The notes under the pieces are model-generated. The model was not told where the DNA came from and searched no databases. It saw only the letters and a list, made by a program, of their open reading frames with translations. From Cerrena zonata (taxonomy: Eukaryota; Basidiomycota; Agaricomycetes; Polyporales; Cerrenaceae), in NCBI GenBank assembly GCA_038087015.1, contig JASBNA010000011.1, positions 124,001 through 188,000 on the forward strand: a DNA stretch of 64,000 bases, written 5' to 3'. The translations under genes and the position numbers were made by a program. Of the stretch, positions 1 through 11,144 are shown piece after piece; the stretch's first letter is position 1, and each line of letters starts with the position of its first letter.

Positions 1-508
1 ACAACAGTAGTGGACTAGTAGACTAGTAGTGGGTAACGCTAAACCGCTTAAAATTGTCTACTACTGTTATTATTGAGCCATAAGCTCCTTCGTGGATGCC
101 CGCTGTCAGTCTGTAGACAATTTTGAATACAATTTATGCATCTCAGAGGATAGCAAAAAAGCTGAGGAAAATTTACGCGGACGGTTCTACCTCACTGGAA
201 GCTTTGGTAGTGCAGTCGTAAAAACTCTTTGAACACCACAATGTGGAGTGAGACGCTGTTCCCCAGTTGCCAACAAGTAGTATCCTTGATTCTACGCGGA
301 ATAACTTCTGGTCCAAGTCTTTTCACAGCTGGAAGGACTCGGAGCAGAGCCAACTCAGCCAAGCTCTACATCGACTGCATCGGCATCATAATTCATCGTG
401 ATGCACTTTTGTCGCTCCGATTCTACCTGCTGATTCAGGGATGCCGATTGGTTTATAGTACGGTTGTTCATGGGCGTCTATATCGCGTACACTTTCGTTT
501 CAACAACC
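1..508. other. Upstream flank of the methyltransferase gene
   Basis: No gene is supported here. An open frame from 229 to 576 has no recognisable domain and overlaps the first exon of the next gene in another frame, so I treat it as chance. The stretch probably holds the promoter and 5' untranslated region of the methyltransferase; I see no clear TATA box. Confidence 0.4.
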
Positions 509-3500
509 ATGAGAGACGAGGCCAAGTTCGATGCCCGAATAAAGGAACATCCATCCGGCTGGACAATTTTAAGTGAGTGAATAAATATCGCGTACAGATA
601 CACCTGCCAACTAATCCTCTTTGGCGGGTTTTTCAGAGTCTAGTAGCCCGCTGGGTGAGACTAGTTCGAGAGTATTGTCTGAATCGTCGGAAGATATGAG
701 GGATGAGCTCATGAGCGTCGATGAAGCGCAAACCGATGTACCACGCAACGCTTCCCCGATTAATCCTCCACTCTCTAAGCTGCAACTGGTTCAGAAGAGA
801 AGGTTTTATAGTGCTATGTCTGCAGACCCTTTCTACCACCCAAAGAAGCGAAGTCGTGTTGAACATACAGATGTGGAAGGTACGCCCGGATGAATATTAG
901 TTTATATTCGTATCTACACTCACTACGTGTGGTCAATCTAGGGGATGCCTCATCATCTAAACTACTGCATGCATCTCCAGCTTCTCCTGAAACGCCTCAC
1001 TCTCCCCCCATCTCCCGACGTCCCGTTTTTGCAAAAAATCCCTTTGCATCTAAACATTCCACTCCATTGAATTCACTTGCAAACCAAACCGTGTCTACCG
1101 CCAATATGTATCCATCTGTTGCTAGAAAGAGTACAGGAGGTCGTGCCAGAGCATCTCGACCGGAGCCTTTGCCAGAAGCGTTAGAGGCAGTGAGATGTCT
1201 TCTGGCAGCCCAGCTTAGAACAAAGAGAAACGAAGGTGATAGGCAGAACAGTGGTACTGCGGCACACGAATACATCGTGATCTCGGACTCAGACGATGAT
1301 GACACGTCTAGAAAGCCGCCTCATGCATCAATAGAACCTGCGTCTCGTATGTTATCCATTATACCGATGTTCCTAATAGATAATGACTTGAATGCAGCAG
1401 AGACTGAAAGGCAGGTGTACGGGTCGAATACTCCCGTGCTGTCCCGACCTCAGAATAGTCAACTAGATCGAGTTACTATGCGACAGGAAGAGGAGGAAAG
1501 TGATAAAGAAGCTACAGTCGTAGTTGCAACGACTCGCGACAGTCGACCCCATCCTGAACCTGAGTCCACCATAGTGGCAACGGTAGACCTGCCAAATGTG
1601 AACGGAAACGGGATGGAATATATTATTATTTCATCTGATTCTGAACCAGATAACGAGCCAAGCCCCAAGCCGTCTAGTCCCACGCAACGACATCGCTCCA
1701 AGTCACGCCCGGTATCTACACCTTCGAGACCTAAGTCTATTTCTCATTCAACCAGCATCCCAGCATCCATCCAGAGAGGGAATAAGGACGAGCCGATTCT
1801 TATCAGCGATAGCGAAGATGGTGATTTTGTCTATGCATACGCGTTACGTTGATATTGACCATTCCCTGAGCAGAGTCGGAAACACAACCCTCCCGCACTT
1901 TGTCGGAGTTAGATCCTCGTCGGCGCACTCCATTAGGCTCTGTTAGTCGTGCATCTATCGATGATGGCTTACATGCCTTAGATGGTGTGTACAGTGACTC
2001 GATGCATTCGAGTCCCGAGCCAGCCAACCGCATCGGTGACGACGACGACGACGATGTCGAACCTAGCGCAGATGTGCCTGTTTCTATCACGAAAGACTCC
2101 ATTGCAAGTATCAGCACACCGCGTAGTAGCTCGACGTTGCCGTCTCCTAGTAAGTCTTGATATATTCGCTTCTCTTGTTTCTTTTCGTACTAACTCAATG
2201 GATTAGAATCGTCTCCCAGTAAGCTGAAACATCAAGTTACTATGATTGGGACGCTGTATGGAGGCGAACGTGGGTTCTTCAAGCGGACCCATTCTGGGTC
2301 GGAATCAACAAGTACATCGTCGTCTGATGTGCATTCACCTGACCCTCCTCCGGCAGTAAGTGCGGAAGACCGATCGCAGAACATGACAAGCCCGACAAGA
2401 AATACTGTCGCTATTCCGCCACATGAGGCCGTACCGCAGATGAACCCACTGACACAAACATTCTCTATGCATCCTCCTCCTATTACAGCTCCTTCACGTC
2501 CTCAATCATTGAGTGATATCATTAGTAGTGCCGCCCTGCGTAACGCTCGTGTACTAGCGACCTCAAATCACCCTACTCCTATGCGATCGGTGACTAAATC
2601 TCCAACGACAGAGTTAGAAGACGGTGAAGTAGAATCAATGCTTGAAATTGGACACGAAGAAGTTCGTATCAATCGCAACGGGATGAATACTATACTCATC
2701 AATATTTTTAGAATATTCCTTCATCTACGAGGATCAGTGGAACATGGAGAAGACCTTTCAAGCACCACACAGCAAGTTCAAACTACTCTAACCAATATCC
2801 CTCAAGAGGCAGTAGCGTTCATTCCTCTCCTACTCCTTCATCAAGCTCATCGGGCCGACTGCCGAGGTCAACTAGGATGAAGAGGTCTACCATAATCGAA
2901 AAACCTGGTATCATACGATTCGGACTGAACATTATCCGCGGTCAGGTCGATATACTCATGCACAAGGGAAGGCATCCCGCGAAAGAATTTGCCGCGCTCT
3001 CCGTTTCCGCTCATTTACTGCCTCATACCATCACCTACTACCTCACTCAGCTTTCTCGAACTCGGACACTGAGTTTTGGGGACATACAGGAAATATTCTC
3101 TGATGTGATCCAGGTAAACACTCAGGAGGATGAACCTGATGCTCCCAGAATACCTATCATTAATGATATTAATCCTAAAGAAGAACCAACTCCAGCACAC
3201 ACCTACCATTATAGCAACCTTATGATTCATCATGAGTGTGTACCTCAACCACAGTGCAGGGCTAGCATGTTGTCCCATTGCAAGTGTACAGGAGGGTGCA
3301 AGCCACACTCATGCCCATGTGCTACTAGGCAGATGCAATATTTACCCTCTAATACCAACTGGTCAGGCTTTGCCTATGGAGCAAATAAGACACTTAGACC
3401 AGGGATGTTAGGGTATCCCATTATGGAGTGTAACATGTACTGTGGCTGTAATGATGAGTGTCAAAATAGGGTAACATTGTTTAAAAATCCTCACTTTCTC

Positions 3501-4437
3501 TTTTCTTCACAGCTCACACTGATTGTTATAGGTGGTACAGAATGGAAGAACCTCAGCTGTGAAAGTGAAGATTCAAAAAACAGCAAAGAAAGGCTGGGGT
3601 AAGTATGTTCAGTATATTTGTATGCTTTGGATGCTGATAACCTCTTGTATCTCCTAGGTGTTTTTGCTGATGGTGATGAATTTATACCTCAGAATACTTT
3701 TATTGGTATATATGCAGGTGAATATATCACAATTGAGGAAGCAGAAAAGAGAGAGCAGTATGTCTTTTACTGTCTTTGGGTTTTATTGTTCAATTTCCTA
3801 AAATTGGAACCATCACAAGCATCTACAACCAAAGTGGAAGGACATATCTCTTTGATATTGACTTTGACTTTGATTCACCTGAGGATGAAAAGTCACACAA
3901 GAGTGTGTTCAAAGATGAGGTAGGGTTATATTTTTTTTGAAAAACTAAATAAATTGACTAATAGCATGCTCTAGGAGGAAGGAGCACCATCCTATTGCAT
4001 TGATGCCTTTTACACAGGGAATGTGAGTATTTTCAAATTATCATTGTTCATTTTGCTAATATACCACTCTTACAGTTTACAAGATATCTAGTAAGTAAAC
4101 TATATGGAATCTTTAAAACACACCACATGCTCACTGGCCAAATAGAACCACAGCTGTGACCCAAATTGCATCATCATGGCCTGTCTTATTAATGAGTCAG
4201 ATATCAAGAAACCCCTCATCACTATCTTCAGCTGCAAGGACATCTTGCCAGGTGAGGAACTTTGTTTATCATATTTGGGAGATATGAGTAATATAAAAGA
4301 TGGTGGGAGTCACTCAGTAAGTTACCAAACTTTTGTATTTCTCAAGAGCCCACCTCATGTTAGTATCTTAGCATGAGACCCAAGTCACAATCTGTCATTG
4401 TGGAAGTAATAACTGCATTGGAAGAATATGGAAATAA
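509..4437 (+). CDS. SUV39/Clr4-type histone H3K9 methyltransferase (pre-SET, SET, post-SET)
   Basis: Predicted nuclear protein lysine methyltransferase of the H3K9 class. Thirteen exons (509-572, 637-879, 942-1820, 1874-2149, 2207-2661, 2712-3470, 3532-3598, 3658-3757, 3820-3919, 3975-4022, 4076-4090, 4146-4316, 4372-4437) join in frame to about 1080 residues. The first ~800 residues are Ser/Pro/acidic and look disordered, with three hydrophobic-acidic motifs (EYIVISDSD, EYIIISSDSE, PILISDSEDG near residues 212, 327 and 385) that resemble SUMO-interaction motifs. The cysteine-rich pre-SET begins near residue 810 (CRASMLSHCKC, CPCATRQM, CGCNDECQNR). The SET core has GWGVF, IGIYAGEY, FTRYLNHSCDPN and ELCLSYLGD. 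The post-SET zinc motif CHCGSNNCIGRIW ends the protein. Exon 11 is only 15 nt and encodes FTRYL. The start at 509 gives a continuous spliced frame, but an earlier 5' exon is possible. The catalytic half is CpG-free and AT-rich, unlike the N-terminal half. Confidence 0.85.
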
Positions 4438-4656
4438 CAGCCATATCCATGTAACTTATTATATATCTTACCTCTATGTTGCAGTTTAAATGACATGAAA
4501 GTATCCTAATAACATCTCAACCAATTTCCAAACCATCAAGATCTCTTCACAGGGTTGATTTAGGAATAAACCAATATATCAATGTGTGAACAAGGATTGA
4601 GTCAAAACTTCTGGGAATCACAGCAGTTGACTACATAGTACATATTAGCATGGTGA
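3065..4656. other. CpG-free block (1.59 kb)
   Basis: Reading every line from 3065 to 4656, I find no CG dinucleotide, while the flanking DNA has several per line. TG and CA are frequent and the block is visibly AT-rich. It starts inside exon 6 of the methyltransferase, covers pre-SET, SET and post-SET exons with all their introns, and runs about 220 nt past the stop codon. Such a pattern is what long-term cytosine methylation and deamination leave behind, usually in repeats or transposons. Confidence 0.9.
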
Positions 4657-5267
4657 CGGAAATAGATGCGTGTCCCTGAACACAGCTCCGTTCGGGGCCG
4701 CCCAAAGGATTTCCGCGCTCTTGTCTATCGCTCAAATTAGCATTCTGACTTTGTTCTGATGACCGAGATCGCTCTTGACCAGCGGGGAAACCGCCGATCG
4801 CCTGTGATCACTGAAATTGACAAGTCATCATCTACCATGACCTCCACACGATTGTCACGGGTCTTTTGTAAGTAAACGAACGTGACTATTCAATCAGAAA
4901 GTCCATCACCTTCCTACGACGGCGACGAAGACCACGAAGTCAAATGCCCTCAAATGGAGTTTTGGTCAACTGTGGAGATGTTCTCGGATGTCTCTTACCA
5001 GATACATATCTCGTTTCCGGGCTTCACAGACCGCCGTCCCATGACAGCCCATGACAATCCCATCGAGAGCAACGTTTACGAAGTCGATTCCGTAAAAGTG
5101 TACGGACAGGGCTAAATTTGATCTGTGATATTTGTTTCGAGTCAAATTGAATACTTACCGCCGCCTGAAGAAGCGTCTTAGATGGCCCTGAATGGCGGCC
5201 TGAGCATGCCTCCCTGGGAGGCACAATGTTTGAATACAGATCACTGTCGAGTTGAGAGGACAAGAGG
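4657..5267. other. Intergenic region between methyltransferase and LysM gene
   Basis: CpG content returns to normal at 4657. Open frames here (for example 4882-5115) are short and have no recognisable domain. No RNA gene or repeat is evident. It may include remnants of whatever stood downstream before the CpG-free block took its present form, but I cannot show this. Confidence 0.35.
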
Positions 5268-5280
5268 ACGGTTTAAAAGG
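5268..5280 (+). promoter_or_regulatory. Core promoter (TATA-like) of the LysM gene at 5356
   Basis: ACGGTTTAAAAGG lies 76 nt before the ATG. It matches the ACGGTATAAAAG box found 70-75 nt before two other LysM genes in this window (near 24072 and 29627, reverse strand). Confidence 0.6.
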
Positions 5281-5355
5281 GAGAGTTTGAACGGCTGAAT
5301 CGCCTCAGTGCGCTCTTCATCGCATACACAGTTCACCTTCAGATCTCCTGTCATA

Positions 5356-6047
5356 ATGGTCGCCTTTGTTCCTGCCGCTTTGCTCGCTGTTGCAGCTATC
5401 GCCAACACGGGTACATTCCATTCGATCTGTTATACGTGCAACATACTTACCTCCGAGATATCTTTTCAATAGCATATGCTCAAACGCCCTCTTGTGCACG
5501 TACTTACACCGTACAATCTGGTGATTTCTGCGACAAGATTTCTGCAGCACAAAACGCGTCTACGTTAGTTTGGCCTTGATCATCTGGGAAAATTACACGC
5601 TTACCCTTCATCGAATAGCTTCCAGCTCGCCGACGCCAACAAGGGCGTCATCGACGCGGCTTGTGACAACCTTTTCATCGGCGAGACCATCTGTCTCGGT
5701 CTCACCGGTGAAGACTGCTCGACAGTCGCCGTTGTCCAAGACGGGGACACTTGCGCCACGATTACGAGTGCTGCAGGCATCCAGCTTTCCACGCTCCTCG
5801 CCAACAACCCCAATGTCGACGCGAACTGTGACAACATTTATGTCGGAGAGGTAAGTGAGGATGAGTTTCTGTATCATATAAGCACTAATGTCCGTGTTTG
5901 TGGTCTTAGGTCCTTTGTACCGCTTCAACTGTCATAGTTGGTGGATCAACTACTACCACTATTGTCATCCCTACCAATACGGGTACTGTGACGGCCACCC
6001 CAGTTGCTGTTACCTCGGATAGCGTCTTCGCCACCAGCAGTGCATAG
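5356..6047 (+). CDS. Secreted protein with two LysM domains
   Basis: Four exons (5356-5410, 5473-5563, 5619-5850, 5910-6047) give 171 residues. The start is a signal peptide (MVAFVPAALLAVAAIANT) and the mature protein begins around AYAQTPSCARTYTVQSGD. LysM 1 runs from RTYTVQSGDFCDKIS to NLFIGETICLG; LysM 2 from VVQDGDTCATI to NIYVGEVLCT. A Thr/Ser/Val-rich tail follows. LysM domains bind chitin or its fragments. Proteins of this build are secreted and include fungal effectors that hide or sequester chitin, as well as cell-wall proteins; which applies here is unknown. Three similar genes lie at 23.5, 28.9 and 30.6 kb with the same first two intron positions, so this is a paralogous family. The third intron, before VLCTAS, is special to this copy. 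Confidence 0.85.
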
Positions 6048-6327
6048 TTATAGTGTGTCGCGCCCACAGTCCTGTGGTCTAACCTTGAAGCCTAAGTTGG
6101 AGAGTAGTAAATGGAGACGATATATACCTGTTTCATTACGAGTGAAATAAATATACCATGCATGATGTGAACTTTCTAGTATTAGATAGACCTTTTGTTT
6201 AATGCAATGCGTGGTTCTGCGTGAAGTATGGATATGGAATGATATAATGAGTAAGGCAATAGAAATACAGCACGACACCTAAAAGTCCCAAATAGTGCTA
6301 CAAAGAAGAATCAATCGAACAAATGAC

Positions 6328-7414
6328 TATGCGTACTGCGATGAATTGGCAATGAGCACATTGGACCAGTTTCATGCAAATGGAGATACGACTCACTCTC
6401 GTAAAGGTGCCCATGGTCATGAAAGTTTCTTTCTTTTTCACACCATCTTTAGGGCCATATAAGCTCTTGACAGCGCTACTCATGTTCGCCTTTCTCTTGA
6501 CCTCTTCCTCGGCCAGAGTATTTGCAACAGCTCGACTAGTGGCAGCAATACTAGGGTTAAGACTCGGAGCAGCTGATATGGCAGCACTCTTCTTTTTCGA
6601 CGGTGGTTCCCCTTCAGGTGCGGTCGCGCCATTCTTTCGTTTCTTGCCCTTGGTCTTCACCGGTTCAATCGCACGCTTTCGTTCCATTGCTAACCGCATT
6701 TTTTCCTCGTCTTCTGATGCAGGATTCAGGAGAACGATATCCTCCGCTTTTTCGTACTTGGCACCACACTGTGGGCACATGTCCAATTGCTTCCCTCCGT
6801 CCTCACCTTTATTAGCTGATTTGCTATCGCCTTCTTGAGGTGGAGGGGACCGCGAGACGGCCTTGAGACCAGCCTGTGAGAAGACACAGCCGCAAGTCCA
6901 GATAAAGACAAATGGTTGTACACCATTCATCTCTTTGAAATTGAGCGGGCATACAAATGGAGCTACTTCGACGTTGGAGTCCGACGAGGAAGGTGCTTTG
7001 ATGGAGTTAGTTGTAAGCTTTAGCGTCTTGACATCCTATTGCCATAGTTCAGTACCGCTGTACAGAAGCTCTGTAAGCCTAATGTTAAACGCACCTTAAG
7101 TGAACGAATATGACCACATATAATCTCGCCGTCACCAAAGGCTGTCCTGTCTAACAAGAACTCGATCATGGCATCTTTGTTATACAGTCGTCCAAGGGCA
7201 CATGCTACAACGGGTTCTTGTAGCTTAGCCTTAGAAAGAGCACAGAAGAACCATCGTGCACGAGTTTGGTTCGCTTTATCTGCCTGTTCAGCCTATAGGT
7301 TGTTTATTAGTTTCTGACGGTAACGATGTAGAGAATACTGTCGTAATTGCGCACTTTGGGCTTGTTTCGGACCAAGTCTCTGCGGTCCGGAATACTTCCT
7401 CCATCATTACCCAT
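6328..7414 (-). CDS. rtf2: Replication termination factor 2 (Rtf2) homologue
   Basis: Nuclear protein of the Rtf2 family, which acts at stalled replication forks. Exons read on the minus strand: 7414-7355, 7292-7095, 7035-6397 and a 9-nt last exon 6336-6328, giving 301 residues. The N-terminus MGNDGGSIPDRRDLVRNKPK is the family signature. A RING-like part follows: CALSKAKLQEPVVAC, CGHIRSLKDV, CPLNFKEMNG, WTCGCVF and MCPQCGAKY. After this comes a basic linker with KGKKRKNG and PSKKKS. The last splice (donor GTGAGT after GTFTR, acceptor TCGCAG) gives the ending FTRYA; reading through would add an unconserved tail to 6298. It is divergent from med21 with only 302 nt between the starts, which suggests a shared promoter. 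Confidence 0.85.
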
Positions 7415-7716
7415 GTTTAAGATAGCTTTGATACAAGTAAAGTGAGGAGTAACAATGATTAGGAGTAAAGTGAGTGGCCGAAGGTGATCGAGCAGTCGGA
7501 AGAGTATAGGTAGCTGAATAAGCGCCACCAATGCTTCGGCGCGTCTTTGTTATAGACGTTCATGGCAAGACTCCGCAAGGCTGGTTTCTGCTGCGTTCCA
7601 AGTGCGGCCTGCTGCTTTATTCCGTAATCTGAAGTTCGTATTGCATAAAATCAACGGCAGCATCGGACAGCTATCTATCCGACAACAGATAGCATCGTTT
7701 TCTGCCAGGCAGCGAC
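7415..7716. promoter_or_regulatory. Bidirectional promoter region, rtf2 / med21
   Basis: These 302 nt separate the start codons of two divergent housekeeping genes. No TATA box or other element is clear. The bidirectional role is inferred from layout only. Confidence 0.5.
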
Positions 7717-8382
7717 ATGCTGCAAGAATTATCGCATATGGACCGCATCACCCAACTCCAGGATGAGATTCAACAGGTAAGCAATCACACGATGGACTAT
7801 TTTGAGTATTTTGGTGTCTAACATGGTATTGGTTCGTATAGCTTCTTACAATAATGGCTAATAGTGTGGCGTATCTGACATCGCGTGCTAACTTCATGCA
7901 AGTCGGTCCCGACATTCCTGTCACTAAACAGAGAAATCCGGAGAAGGTTGATGCACCTGATGTATTCGAGGGTATTATTTACACTTCAAAATTAAGCTTG
8001 TCGCTCACTCTAATTTAGCAAATAAGAAGGAAATGGCCAACGACCTTATGGTCAAGGCGAAACAGATTGAGTTCCTCATCAACTCGCTTCCAGAACCAGA
8101 GTCCGAAGAAAGTCAAGTGTGTCACCTTCCAAGAAGCTTTGACAATCTCGTAGTAACTTGTTACAGGCACATAGGCTTGAAGAGCTTCAACGTGATGTGG
8201 AGCAGGCGAACGAGGAATACATTCGTGCTGTTAATCGTGCGAGTAAGTCACAGAAATAATCCCATTTAGTATGACCTCTTCTCACGCAGCATTTTTCTAT
8301 TGTAGAAAACTTATACGGGAAGGTTTCCGAAGCGCTTCGTAATATGCTGGACACGCATGACATGCTCAACGAGCCTGATTAA
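7717..8382 (+). CDS. med21: Mediator complex subunit 21 (Med21/Srb7)
   Basis: Subunit of the middle module of Mediator, the nuclear coactivator that links regulators to RNA polymerase II. Five exons (7717-7776, 7842-7971, 8019-8116, 8167-8242, 8306-8382) give 146 residues, the usual size. The family signature at the start is MDRITQLQDEIQQ, followed by LLTIMANSVAYLTSRANF; the C-terminal half is helical (IEFLINSLPEPE, LEELQRDVEQANEEYIRAV, VSEALRNMLD). In the family, the protein starts at the Met of MDRITQLQ (7738). The upstream in-frame ATG at 7717 has a better context (G at -3) and would add seven residues, so the true start is uncertain between these two. Confidence 0.9.
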
Positions 8383-9566
8383 AAATATCGCACATAGCAT
8401 GAACGAACGGAGTCCTACGTGAATCAGCATACCAAGAATCCTGCTCCGCACGACAAGTCAAGCAAGAAGCTGCACCGGATGATACATTTTACAGCAAAGA
8501 TCAGTCAGCCTAGCAGGTCAGAAGGCTCAGGCGTGGAGATTCGATGGAGATTCTCGAACGTGGTTAGGCGTTCCGGATCGTTTGCTGGAGGCCGAGTCTG
8601 GCAGAGGCGTCCACAGTTGCATGCTGCCGGACAGTGCCGAGGGTGTTTTGTGCACTTGTGGGATGCACGCTGATTCAGGTTTCTCTCGCTTCATTCTACT
8701 CAACAGTCGCGTATTGCGTGCTTACTCAAATCCAGCCAAGTTTCACTCGGAAATTGGCTTCTCTGTAATCTCATGACAGAACGGGCAGTCATTTACCTTG
8801 ATCGAGCGTTTATGTACCCAATCCCTCTCCCCTACTTACTTGACGAAAATTCAATAAAAACGACGTACTGAAGGTTATGTCTTGCATTCCCGGAACATCG
8901 GTAGAAACAGGAAACAGTGTTCTGGGGACAAAGGGCAAATCTCCTTTATTGGGGAATAAACTCTATCCTTTTCTGTTGTGGCATTATCTGTAGAAGGTAT
9001 GTCGGACTCTACTGTATGAACCTTACTTTCTTTGTAACAGACAAGCCGTAGGGGATCATACACACAGTAAGGAAAGTAACTCGATGATTCAATGGTTCGG
9101 TTCTCCTCACCGTTTCCTTCCGCAGATACCTTTTTTGATACAACATGATTGACAATGCCTTCGGGTCCATATTCTCTAGATGTTCACAGACCTTACTTGA
9201 TTGAGATATGTTGCGCAATTTCTGAGCCATTCTTGATCCACTTGGCACTACAATAACATGAAAATTCCGGTCTCGGCCGAGGGAGTATTGAGTATGCTGT
9301 ATAATGTATTTCCAATCCAATCTCAGCTACTCTAATATTCGCGCTGATCATCCGGCCTTGGTTATGTAGCTCACTAGCACTTGCCAACTAATCTATCGCC
9401 CAAACACGGGTAGCGATTAGGGTTATTCCTTTCCCCACGTAATTTGTTCATTTCGCTAGAAGGATGGCGTAAAGTGGACGCGACACCGTGTCCATCCGAT
9501 GGAAAACTTACCTCTAGTCATGAGATGGAATGCTTTCACTTCTGCGGCTGTGTTTTATCGAAATGA
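8383..9566. other. Intergenic region, no gene recognised
   Basis: Several short open frames on both strands (for example 8419-8673 and 9009-9320 minus) show no domain, signal peptide or splice-joined extension. I see no RNA gene or repeat. It probably contains the med21 3' end and the nitrilase upstream region. Confidence 0.4.
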
Positions 9567-9574
9567 TATATAAG
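9567..9574 (+). promoter_or_regulatory. TATA box of the nitrilase gene
   Basis: TATATAAG lies 96 nt before the nitrilase ATG, a normal distance for a fungal TATA-driven gene. Confidence 0.6.
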
Positions 9575-9662
9575 AGGGTACCCATCCACCGAGTTATTCT
9601 CACTCATTGAGACATTCTCTAACCGAGTTCTTTCTCACTCGATTCACCCCCTCAAGATAACA

Positions 9663-11144
9663 ATGCCCGTCACCCTCGAGCCATCCAACGGAGACCGCAA
9701 CGTCTTTAAGGTTGCCGCTGTGCAAGCCGAACCGTAGAGTTTCCCCTGTGTTATTTTCTGTTTTTAGAACTAACACAAAACTCAGCGTCTGGCTTGACCT
9801 CCAAGGTAGTGTCAACAAGACTATCGGTATCATTAAGGAGGCGGCTCAGAATGGAGCTAAGATAATCGGCTTCCCTGAGGTCTTCATTCCAGGTAATCTC
9901 TACTCCATGACATCTTCCAGGACGCGATAATCAAAACCTTCCGTTTCACAGGTTATCCCTGGACTCCTTGGGCCAATTCCTTCGTTGACGCTCAACCTGT
10001 CTTGAAAGAATACCAGGCAAATTCTCTGCCCCTGCATTCCCCCGAGATGGACAGGATTCGCGACACGGTGAGAGAGGCAGGGGTCAACATTGTCCTTGGA
10101 TTCTCCGAGCGCGACGGTGCCTCCCTTTACATCGCTCAGGTCACTATCACCTCCGATGGGAATATAGCTAACCACCGTAGGAAGATCAAGGTATATACAT
10201 AATCCTTCTCACTCTGCACCTTTGAACACGCCCGTGACAGCATTCCCCTTCACAGCCTACTCACTATGAGAAGACCATTTTTGGAGACGGAAGTGGTATG
10301 ATAAGCTCTCGATGTCGTCACTAGGAAAGTATTAATAAGGACGCAGCTCAATCCACGTACGCAGTCGTCCAAACAGCTTACGGGAGACTTGGTTCCTTGA
10401 ATTGCTGGGAACATATTCAGGTATCTCGATTTCGATTTCTATAGTCTTAGTAACAAACGCTCACTGCAAAGACCCCAATTCTCAAAGCCTTGGCTTAAGA
10501 CCGCGTTTTACTCGCAATACCCCCAGATCTTTGTCGGTGGATGGTGGCCCGCTTTCCCCGCACACCATGGCGGTGCTCCATACATCGTCAGTGGCGAAGC
10601 TTCTAGCCGTATGACGCAGATTGTGGCCATGGAAGGTGGTTGCTTCGGGCTTGTCTGTTGCCATGTTGTGAGCGAAGAAGGTGCTAAGAAGATGAAGATG
10701 ACCGGTTACCCCTGGTTCAAGTTCCCCGGCGGTGGTTTCACCACAGTACGTGTTGAACGTGTCTTTCTCGTCTGTACCTGATTCTCACCACACCCCTAAA
10801 GATCTATGGGCCCGACGGCTCTGCACTTACTGAACCAATTGATCCAGGCGTAGAGGCCATCGCTTATGCGGATATTTCCTTGGACAAGATCAATGAAGTC
10901 AAGCTTGTCGCTGACATCATGGGAAATTAGTTTCGTCTTTTTTTTGTCCCCCGTCTCCGAATCCCGCTCTAACTAGGTACCATCGTTTTGTAGCTCCCGC
11001 TTCGATCTCTTCCACACTGTGGCGCACGGAAAGAACTGGGTTCCAGCTGCCTTTGAACACATCGGTGAGAACGGAGTGCCAAAGCCCAAGAACCAAGGTG
11101 ATATCGACAACGAGGCCAGCAGCGACAGGTTTGCGGCTGCCTGA
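9663..11144 (+). CDS. Nitrilase (carbon-nitrogen hydrolase)
   Basis: Cytosolic enzyme that hydrolyses a nitrile to the acid and ammonia; substrate unknown (aliphatic nitrile, arylacetonitrile or cyanide are all possible). Eight exons (9663-9733, 9786-9892, 9952-10190, 10256-10295, 10347-10420, 10488-10745, 10802-10929, 10994-11144) give 355 residues, the family length. The catalytic triad is visible: Glu in [15 protein letters not shown], Lys in [16 protein letters not shown] and Cys in LNCWEH. Other family blocks are [27 protein letters not shown] and GGGFTTIYGPDG. The acceptor before exon 6 was placed at 10487, because only there does the frame continue into [14 protein letters not shown]. 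The donor of the last intron (GTTTCG) is weak but restores the frame GNYSRFDLFH. Confidence 0.9.

Noticed and set aside
229..576. Open frame of 115 codons upstream of the methyltransferase
   Set aside because: No domain; overlaps the first exon in another frame and has no splice-joined continuation.
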